Positions 57,071 to 64,000 of a stretch of DNA of 64,000 nucleotides are shown in pieces. Position 1 is the first letter of the stretch, and each line of letters opens with the position of its first letter. The notes under the pieces were generated by a model, which ran no database searches, was not told where the DNA came from, and saw nothing but the letters and a program-made list of their open reading frames with translations. The stretch lies in assembly GCA_033065855.1 (NCBI GenBank), contig JAVXUO010002627.1:243501-307500 (forward strand), given 5' to 3'. This DNA comes from Escallonia rubra. Lineage: Eukaryota; Streptophyta; Magnoliopsida; Escalloniales; Escalloniaceae. The position numbers and the translations under genes were made by a program.

Positions 57071-58350
57071 ACAGTTTTTTCACGAATTTATAAAAAATAG
57101 CTAGAGCATGATTTTGCCAAAGTGCAAAAAAGAGACCCTAGGTATTTTCAAAAGATCTGTATCAGGTAAAAATTTCAGATTTTTTCAAAAACTGTTAAGG
57201 GCTAACTGATACGGGGAACCTTGTAACTTCGCAGTCTAATTTAAAATACCAAGCTAGCGCGATTTCGCGCGAAACTTTTATGAGAACCCTAGGATGTTGG
57301 GAAGTTTCATTCCCCAGGAATTCGCGCCATTCCGAAGCTGTTAACTATTTTTTTGGCCGAACGGCCTTTTAAGCGCTCAATCCGGACACCGATTTGTGAT
57401 TTTTGCGTGAAAGATCCGTAAAATACTTTTTAGATCAACGATGAACTCAGGAAGCGTAAAATAGCATTTTGAGGCACTTTTGAGATTTTTCCTGATGCCA
57501 GGGGCATTTTGGTAATTTGCCACCCCGCGAGGGGTGTTTTGGTAATTTTCCCACGCCAAGTTTTTCCAACGACTTTTTAGTCCAGAAATGTAAGTAAACC
57601 ACCTGAAATGTTGTTTTGAAGCTGGTTCGGGGGCGTAATTGTCGCTAGGGGTGAAAACTTAATTAGACAGTTTTTTCACGAATTTATAAAAATAGCTAGA
57701 GCGTGATTTTGCCAAAGTGCAAAACAGAGACCCTAGGTATTTTCAAAAGATCTGTATCAGGTAAAAATTTCAGATTTTTCCAAAGACTGTTAAGGGGCTA
57801 ACTGATACGGGGAACCTTGTACCTTCGCAATCTAATTTAAAATACCAAGCTAGCGCGATTTCGCGCGAAACTTTTATGAGAACCCTAGGATGTTGGGAAG
57901 TTCCATTCCCCAGGAATTCGCGCCATTCCGAAGCCGTTAGCTATTTTTTTGGCCGAACGGCCTTTTAAGCGTTCGATCCGGACACCGGTTCGCGATTTTT
58001 GTGCGAAAGATCCGTAAAATACTTTTTAGATCAAGGATGAACTCAGGAAGCGTAAAATAGCATTTTGAGGCACTTTTTAGATTTTTCCTGCTTAAAATCC
58101 CGTTTCAAAGCACTTTTCAGATTTTACGACGCTAGGGGCATTTTGGTAATTCGCAGCCCCGAGGGGGGTATTTTCGTAATTTTGCAGCGTTAAAATTTTC
58201 AAAGGACTTCTTAGTCCAGAAATGTAAGCAAAGCACCTGAAAGGTTGTTTTCAAGCTGATTTGGGACGTTAGGGTGAATGAACCCCCGGGGGCATTTCGG
58301 TAATTTACCGCTCGTCGGGGGCTATTTTGATAATTTTACCTGCCTACAAA
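57071..58350. repeat. Left inverted-repeat arm, two tandem subunits
   Basis: The first subunit starts at 57071 and the second at about 57666, a period near 595 bp, with the same order of landmarks: TTCACGAATTTATAAA, GATCTGTATCAGG, GCGCGATTTCGCGCGAAAC, CCTAGGATGTTGGGAAG, GGCCGAACGGCC. The second is followed by GGCATTTTGGTAATT-type repeats to about 58350. GGGGCATTTTGGTAATTT recurs several times. Short open frames here are chance. Confidence 0.85.
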
Positions 58351-58454
58351 TTTTTCCAGCAATTAACTTTTAGATAATTTTTATTCTTCTTTTATTTAAT
58401 TCTATGACTTGTTGAGAATGATATAATTTTTATGTTTTAGATTTCAGTATAAAT

Positions 58455-58835
58455 ATGGATACAACTAGAGGAAATAATTTTTGTGAAAGTTCTGATCCAC
58501 CCTACTTGGGTCAAGTTTTTCAAACACTGGACGAAGTTGAAGCATACTATAAAGCATATTAAAAAACGATAGGTTTCGGTATTAGAACTAAGACGACTAG
58601 AAAACGGGCGAATACAGATCAAATTTGTGGAAGACTATTTGAGTGTCATAGAGGAGCACCGCATGTACCCCCGGTCGTTCGGATCAATGACGAAGGGACA
58701 ACAAGACAAAGAAAACGGGACACATTTTCGGGTACCGGCTGCAAAGCCCATGTGTATGCAGTACACCGGAAAAATGAAACCATTGGTTTGTTTAAATGTT
58801 TCAGTTGTATAACGAATAACTTTTATAATGTTTAA
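58455..58835 (+). pseudogene. FAR1-type DNA-binding domain fragment with a stop
   Basis: FAR1 domains are WRKY-GCM1-type zinc-binding DNA-binding modules of MULE transposases and of the FHY3/FAR1 factors derived from them. From ATG at 58455 the frame gives MDTTRGNNFC, then GQVFQTLDEVEAYYKAY. TAA follows at 58560-58562 (codon 36). Then come KTIGFGIRTKTTRKRANT, LFECHRGAPHV and FSGTGCKAHVYAV, with Cys and His in the usual FAR1 places, to TAA at 58833-58835. No DDE transposase core or SWIM finger follows. It is probably the left-over N terminus of the element's transposase. The TAA could lie in a spliced intron, but no good sites flank it. Confidence 0.7.
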
Positions 58836-58894
58836 ATTTGTGATTTGGTTTGTTGAATCTCTAATTTGTGATTTGGTTTGTGGATTATTGATAT

Positions 58895-59535
58895 TTTTTG
58901 AATGGCATATTCGCGCACACTTTAGCGCCCAATTCATAGCTTCCGAAAAATCTTGTAATTTGTTTTGTTCATTGCACTTTAGGCACGCTTTAGTGGCCAC
59001 TTCATAACTTTCGAAAAATCTTGTAATTTTTTTTGTCACTTTTTTTTCCGCTCATTGCACATGAGGCGCGCTAGTTAGCCCATTCTTATGTATTTCGGCA
59101 AAAAACGAGAAACGTTATTTTTTCGGTTTTCCTATGAAGGGCCTATTCGGGCACACTTTAGGAGCCAATTCATAACGTTCGAAAAATCTTGTAAATTTCT
59201 TTGTCACTTTTTTTTCGCTCATTGCACATGAGGCGCGCTAGTTAGCCCATTCTTATGTATTTCGGCGAAAAACGAGACACGTTATTTTTTGGGGGTTTCC
59301 TATGAAGGGCCTATTCGGGCACACTTTAGGGGCCAATTCATAACGTTCGAAAAATCTTGTAAATTTTTTTGTCACTTTTTTTTCGCTCATTGCACATGAG
59401 GCGCGCTAGTTAGCCCATTCTTATGTATTTCGGCGAAAAACGAGACACGTTATTTTTTCGAATGCGTCATATGAACTGTATATTCGCGCACATTTTAGCG
59501 CCAAATTCATAGCATGCGAAAAATTATGTACATTT
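58895..59535. repeat. 168-bp tandem repeat array
   Basis: About 3.7 units contain CACACTTTAG, CGAAAAATCTTGTAA, GCTCATTGCACATGAGGCGC, GCCCATTCTTATGTATTTCG and ACGTTATTTTTT in order. CCTATTCGG recurs at 59142 and 59310, giving the 168-bp period. The array fills the gap between the FAR1 fragment and the stop of the PMD-Ulp1 gene, and covers the latter's 3' UTR. Outer units are more diverged than inner ones. Confidence 0.85.
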
Positions 59536-59569
59536 CTTTTTGGTACAGTTTTTTGTAACATCACAGCAG

Positions 59570-62422
59570 CTAGCCACGCACGTCAGGATAATGATAATGA
59601 AGTCGTCTGGCTTCATTCTTTTTCAGCTCCCAGGCTATCCTATACCTAAACGTCAAGGCATCCTTCCTAGTCCACGAGGAGTGTTTGAGCACTTCTGAGC
59701 GAGCAATGTAGTCCATGTACTTGAGGACGTAAATCCCGCAATTGTTACCGTTATATTGCTTTGGTCGGTCCTTTATCATCACGACCGTCCAAGGCTCCCC
59801 CCGTGGCCGTCTGCACGCTAGCGAGAGGACAGTAGTCTGCATCCAACAATAAAATCGAGAATCAAGCCTATGAAACAACAACAATATACTATGAGCCAAG
59901 GTCAAAAAATAAAAACTAACCACTAAAGTGATGTAGTCGTTGTACATCTGTGCCAGCAGCTGTCCAGGCTCGTCCTCCCTTAGGCTATCGTATATGTGAA
60001 CCGTTCTGAACGCTGGATGGAGAACTAATAGGAACCAGTGGTACCCATGAAGACAAGGTATCATAATAAGGTTCGCATCAGCAGCGGGACATTGATACTC
60101 TGCGTTCATCATGCATAACACGTTTCGACCTGGTTTCCAATTACTCATGTTGCCCCCTTGCCTCCATTCATGGAATTCCCGGATCGCTAATTCCACAAAA
60201 TGAGTGGGATACATGTTAAGCTTACAATATTAAGAACGGTTAAAATGATGCTCTCTAATCCGGAGCAGATCTATGTAAGCGTTGATGACAAAATTTGAAA
60301 GATCTGTCTCCGGCGCCAACATTCTGATATCCGAATGACCTAGGAGTGTCCCAAGAGGGAAGTCTGTTGAATTGACAGGCTCATGCCCGAAGTAGTGCCG
60401 GTCGATCCAACCCATCTTCTCCGGCCTCAATGGCTTCGTCGCTTGTCCTTTGTTCGACCGGAAGCTTGGGCGCGAGGCATGGATTCCTACTTGGGGAACC
60501 TGACTCTGGCACTGAGAGTCGTATGCGTCAGGAGGAGGGCGACTATACGGCTCCCACACCTGACTCGAAGTTCCGTAGTCGTACGCGTCAGGAGGAGGGC
60601 GACTAGACGGCTCCCACACCTGACTCGAAGTTCGGTAGTCGTACGCGTCAGGAGGAGGGCGACTAGACGGCTCCCACACCTGACTCTGGGGCTGATAGTC
60701 GTAAGCGTCAGGAGGAGGGCGACTAGACGGCTCCCCTTGGTAACCCCGGTGCGCAAGACTAAAGTTTTGAACATTAGTCTTGTACCTCTCAATGGACCTC
60801 TTGATATTGTCAGGAGCCTGCGCGACAAACCAGTCAAACGACTCCAGCTGCTTGAACACGTCAGTGGCCTGGTCAACCTAAAAAACATGCATAGAAAATA
60901 TGGCTAATCATTTCATTTGATGGTCGATACGCGGGCACAAACAAATTATCAAACAACACTAGCATGACTTACAATGGCCAATGCCCAGAACTGGTCATAG
61001 ACCTCACGTGGCGCATACGATGTCTCCTTCACCTGGGAAGGGCGATTCACCCTCGTGCGCGTCACCCTGAGAAACCACTGTAAGTAGTCCTCAGTACTGA
61101 TGCCGTCGTGCTTCAGCGATACAAGGCTGTCATACGTTTCCTGCCAAGTATTCCATTGTTGCACCTCGTCACCCAACACAGTCAAGGCATTAGCCACCTC
61201 GAAGTTCGGCCCTCGACCACCCCTGTATGGCCGCATGTCTACAGCGGGTTTCGGAATCCCTTGTGGACAGCCAGCTTGCTTCATAGCTCGATCGGGCATC
61301 TGAAACTCACATTCTTCGAAGTGAATGAGCGGCACCCGAACCAAACCTGCAAGCACGTACGACACCGGAAGTTGCCAACACAACTCATCCAACAGATGCA
61401 TCACCTTGTCATATGGCTGCCACGTCACCTGGTATGCATCCAGCATCTCTAGTTCCCCCCGATAGAACTGTAGATGGTTGTGAGGGTCTACCCGTCTCCT
61501 CCTCCGGTTGGTCGGAGGCCCCCAGGCCCACACCCTAGGCCACGTCTCATCGGAATCTACCAACGGTTGTGGACGACCCGTGGGTAGCCTCTCGTAAGAC
61601 CAAACCTGTGAACGCAAACATTATATGGAATTAGTAATGAATCCCGAATATATTGACTAAGGATCCGGGTAAGAAAATAAATGCTCATACCTGTAATAGA
61701 GTCAGGCAGGCGGCAATGGACTTGGCACCGTTTCTCGTAGCCTTATGCAGTGCTCGATATAGGTGCGCAAGGACAGCTGAACCCCACGAATACGAGTATA
61801 CCTCGTCAAGATCCTCCAATAACACCATATACTTCGGATGCACCGTGTTTTTCGAATGCGTCGGAAGTAATATGGCTCCAATAATATACAGAAGGTATGC
61901 CCTCGTATACGTCACGAAATCATGACGAGTGTATTCATCCGGTAGCACGCCATACTGCTCTCTCAGCCATTTAAGCTTGACGCCGTTTGTTGTAAGAGCT
62001 GCCCTTGGAATTCCCGAAAAATAATGCCTAGCCATATTCGCTACGGATGCAGACGGCACGCTCAGAGTAACGGGTCTGCCGTGACATGGGATTCCAAGTA
62101 TATATCCGATGTCCTCTAACGTAACAGTCATTTCACCAAACCGGAAATGAAATGAGTTCGTCTCGCTCCTCCATCGTTCAACTAGAGCGGATATAAGGCA
62201 ATCGTCGTGTCGATACCATTTCCCGCAATCGGTGAACAGGCTTAAATTTTGACCGTGTATAAGGGCTTTTTGTTCCTCGTTTAGTACCCACTCTTCAATT
62301 CCTCTTGTGGTTTGAATTGTTTCCAAAACACCCCTATCGACACCGTCAAATACGTGCCTCGCGACGTGGTCATCGTCATCGTATAGGATTGATGTATCAT
62401 GAGGTCCGGGGTTGAAATCCAT
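59570..62422 (-). pseudogene. PMD-Ulp1 fusion gene (transposon cargo) with one in-frame stop
   Basis: Four exons: complement 61691-62422, 60973-61605, 59921-60877, 59570-59836. Introns of 84-95 bp have GT-AG ends (GTATGA..TTCACAG, GTAAGT..TTTTTAG, GTTAGT..GATGCAG). The frame stays in register for 863 codons. Residues 1 to about 450 are a plant mobile domain (signature ERWRSETNSFHFRFGEMTV at 82-100, then TLEDIGYILGIPCHGRPVTL). Residues of about 500-585 are a 20-residue repeat, WEPSSRPPPDAYDY-type. Residues 660-855 are a C48/Ulp1 protease with His735 (HGYHW), Asp752 (IYDSL), Gln801 and Cys807 (KQYNGNNCGIY). A TAA at 60230-60232 (codon 671) separates the halves. It acts presumably in the nucleus on SUMO-like conjugates; that role is inferred. 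Pseudogene, or a two-product gene. Confidence 0.85.
60500..60740 (-). repeat. Four in-frame 60-bp coding repeats
   Basis: The plus-strand period is exactly 60 bp (GCGTCAGGAGGAGGGCGACT recurs once per 60 bases). It encodes 20-residue units of the form WEPSSRPPPDAYDYxxxSQV on the minus strand. The units form a flexible Pro/Ser/Tyr-rich linker between the PMD and Ulp1 parts. Near-identity between units suggests recent expansion, and the 60-bp period keeps the frame. Confidence 0.92.
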
Positions 62423-62889
62423 ATCTCTAAGAACAAAATATAATCGTAAACCAACTTAGCGTCCATAATATTTACATTCCAAAACTACATTCCTGGATCT
62501 TTAACCTAGCTTACCACCACATTAGCAATAGTCATTATTTCAATGTATTAAAACAAATCCTCACTTTCCACCACTCCGAACGCTTAATTACGCTAGTTCT
62601 CATTGAATTTAGCGCCAACGTGGTTATATAGCAATATACCCCCCGATGGCCCCTACACCCCCAAGACCTGAAAACCGCTTTAAAGTCAAGTTTTTAAATG
62701 TATTACGTCAATTATATACCAAATATATCAGGAAAAATTTTAAAGGGGGAAAGTTACCAAAACACCCGCTACTTATGCAAAATACCCCCTGGCAGTCATC
62801 GCCGGTGCGTCACAAGTTCCTGAATTCACCCGGAACAATAAAAGTTTTCGGGTGTCTGACACCCTTTGCTGAACTAAAAGTTATTTTAA
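62423..62889 (-). promoter_or_regulatory. Upstream region of the PMD-Ulp1 gene
   Basis: AT-rich for the first 220 bp, without an upstream ATG-led frame that would compete, then grading into CCCC(C)-rich arm-type sequence (GGCCCCTACACCCCC). Presumed promoter; no certain TATA box. The plus-strand frame at 62646-63056 is arm sequence, not a gene. Confidence 0.4.
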
Positions 62890-63874
62890 GGTATGGCCCT
62901 TTAAGCTGGATCCTTCCTAGCAAAATAGCCCCCGATGAGCGGCAAATTACCGAAATGCCCCCGGGGGTTCACTATCACCCCAACGCCCCCGAACCAGCTT
63001 CAAAACAACATTTCAGGTTCTGTGATTACATTCCTGGACTAAAACTGTCTAATTAAAAACTTGGCGCGGGAAAATTACCGAAACACCCCTCGCGGGGTGG
63101 CAAATTACCAAAATGCCCCTGGCATCAGGAAAAATCTCAAATGTGCCTCGAAATGCTACTTTACGCTTCGTGAGTTCATCCTTGGCCTAAAAAGTACTTT
63201 ACGGATTTTTCGCGCAAAAATCGCGAACCGGTGTCCGGATCGAGCGCTGAAAGGGCCGTTTGGCCAAAAAAATAGCTAACGGCTCCGGAATGGCGCGAAA
63301 TCCTGGGGAATGGAACTTCCCAACATCCTAGGGTTCTTGTAAAAGTTTCGCGCGAAATCGCGCTAGCTTGATATTTTAAATTAGACTGCGAAGGTACACG
63401 GTTCCCCGTATCAGTTAGCCCCTTTACAGTCTTTGGAAAAATCTGAAATTTTTACCTGATACAGATCCTTTCAGAATAACTAGGGTCTCTGTTTTGTACT
63501 TTGGCCAAATCACTCTCTAGCTATTTTTTATAAATTCGTGAAAAAACTGTCTAATTAAAGGGCGAGCGCTGAAAGGGCCGTTCGACCAAAAAAAATAGCT
63601 AACGGCTCCGGAATGGCGCGAAATCCTGGGAATGGAACTTCCCAACATCCTAGGGTTATCGTAAAAGTTTCGCGCGAAATCGCGCTAGCTTGGTATTTTA
63701 AATTAGACTGCGAAGGTACACGGTTCCCCGTATCAGTTAGCCCCTTTACGGTCTTTGGAAAAATCTGAAATTTTTACCTGATACAGATCCTTTCAGAATA
63801 ACTAGGGTCTCTTTTTTGTACTTTGGCAAAATCTCGCTCTAGTTATTTTTTATAAATTCGTGAAAAACTGTCTA
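62890..63874. repeat. Right inverted-repeat arm, two tandem subunits
   Basis: This is the reverse complement of the left arm: GCCCCCGATGAGCGG and CGAAATGCCCCCGGGGG mirror 58280-58320, and TTCGCGCGAAATCGCGC at 63350 and 63670 mirrors 57260 and 57860. The first subunit ends at about 63555. The second (63562-63874) is shorter, lacking the portion upstream of GCGAGCGCTGAAAGGG, so the two arms are not built identically. Confidence 0.85.
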
Positions 63875-64000
63875 TAAATGTAATACGCTATTTTGAATCG
63901 CTATAAATGTAATACGCTAAATGTAATACGCTGATTTGTATAAACCTAACATTGAATTATAAGGAAATTCAAAATACTTACTTGTTGTGACTTGATGTAT
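63875..64000. other. Flank with short TATAAATGTAATACGCT repeats
   Basis: TAAATGTAATACGCT recurs three times between 63876 and 63932. No gene is seen, and the window ends here. Confidence 0.5.

Larger units (their letters stand above)
57071..63874. mobile_element. 6.8-kb inverted-repeat (Mutator-like) element with PMD-Ulp1 gene
   Basis: The left arm starts GACAGTTTTTTCACGAATTT at 57071; the right arm ends with the reverse complement at 63874. Arms of about 1 kb are made of repeated subunits. Between them are a FAR1-type fragment on the plus strand, a 168-bp tandem array, and a four-exon PMD-Ulp1 gene on the minus strand. Long terminal inverted repeats, FAR1 domain and Ulp1 cargo together point to a Mutator-like element; Ulp1-like genes are known cargo of plant MULEs (Kaonashi type). 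No MURA catalytic core and no clear 9-bp target duplication were found, so the superfamily is an inference. Confidence 0.72.

Noticed and set aside
60383-60907. A 174-codon plus-strand frame opposite the Ulp1 gene
   Set aside because: It is the antisense of the 60-bp coding repeats. The minus frame has domains and splice sites; this has none.
62646-63056. A 136-codon plus frame beginning MAPTPPRPENRFK
   Set aside because: It lies in the right arm of the large element. The mirrored left arm shows that the sequence is noncoding repeat DNA.

Overview
The window reads as nuclear DNA of a flowering plant, most likely a eudicot with a transposon-rich genome. The evidence is spliced genes with GT-AG introns, a plant-type MICOS subunit, a plastid-type dienelactone hydrolase, and dense layers of LINE, Ty3/Gypsy, Mutator-like, hAT, Helitron and TRIM elements. 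There is no bacterial-style gene packing and no tRNA or rRNA gene that I could see. I cannot name the species.

Layout. 1-8 kb: small non-autonomous DNA transposons (hAT 805-2611; Mutator-like 3818-5302; a minus-strand Helitron about 5946-7724 with a hAT nested at 6688-7583). 8-29.2 kb: one nested retroelement stack. Its outer shell is a minus-strand Gypsy element whose two ends (7945 and 29192) still carry a matching 5-bp target duplication. Inside are a long chromovirus-like LTR (8134 to about 20173), a full-length decayed LINE (about 10291-17517) that itself carries a Mutator-like element (10939-12240), a MITE with a GC-rich minisatellite (17598-18495), and a gag-only Gypsy element with a 2.8-kb LTR built of tandem repeats (about 20174-28680). 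29.5-42.5 kb: the gene for MIC10, an inner-membrane cristae-junction protein. It has three coding exons and a 10-kb second intron filled with Gypsy and LINE relics. 43.5-45.8 kb: a young 5'-truncated LINE. 46-51 kb: nested Mutator-like elements, a hAT MITE and a tiny TRIM retroelement. 51.8-54 kb: an orphan terminal exon and a plastid-type dienelactone hydrolase gene, both on the minus strand. 57.07-63.87 kb: a 6.8-kb inverted-repeat element with tandemly built arms. It carries a FAR1-type DNA-binding fragment and a four-exon gene that fuses a plant mobile domain (PMD) to a Ulp1-type cysteine protease.

Only MIC10 and the dienelactone hydrolase look like ordinary host genes. The PMD-Ulp1 gene is transposon cargo. 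All of its visible Ulp1 catalytic residues are kept, but one in-frame stop lies just before the protease domain. It is the most interesting item here. No database search could be run; family names rest on motif recognition, and splice sites were chosen by reading frame, GT-AG rule and domain continuity.
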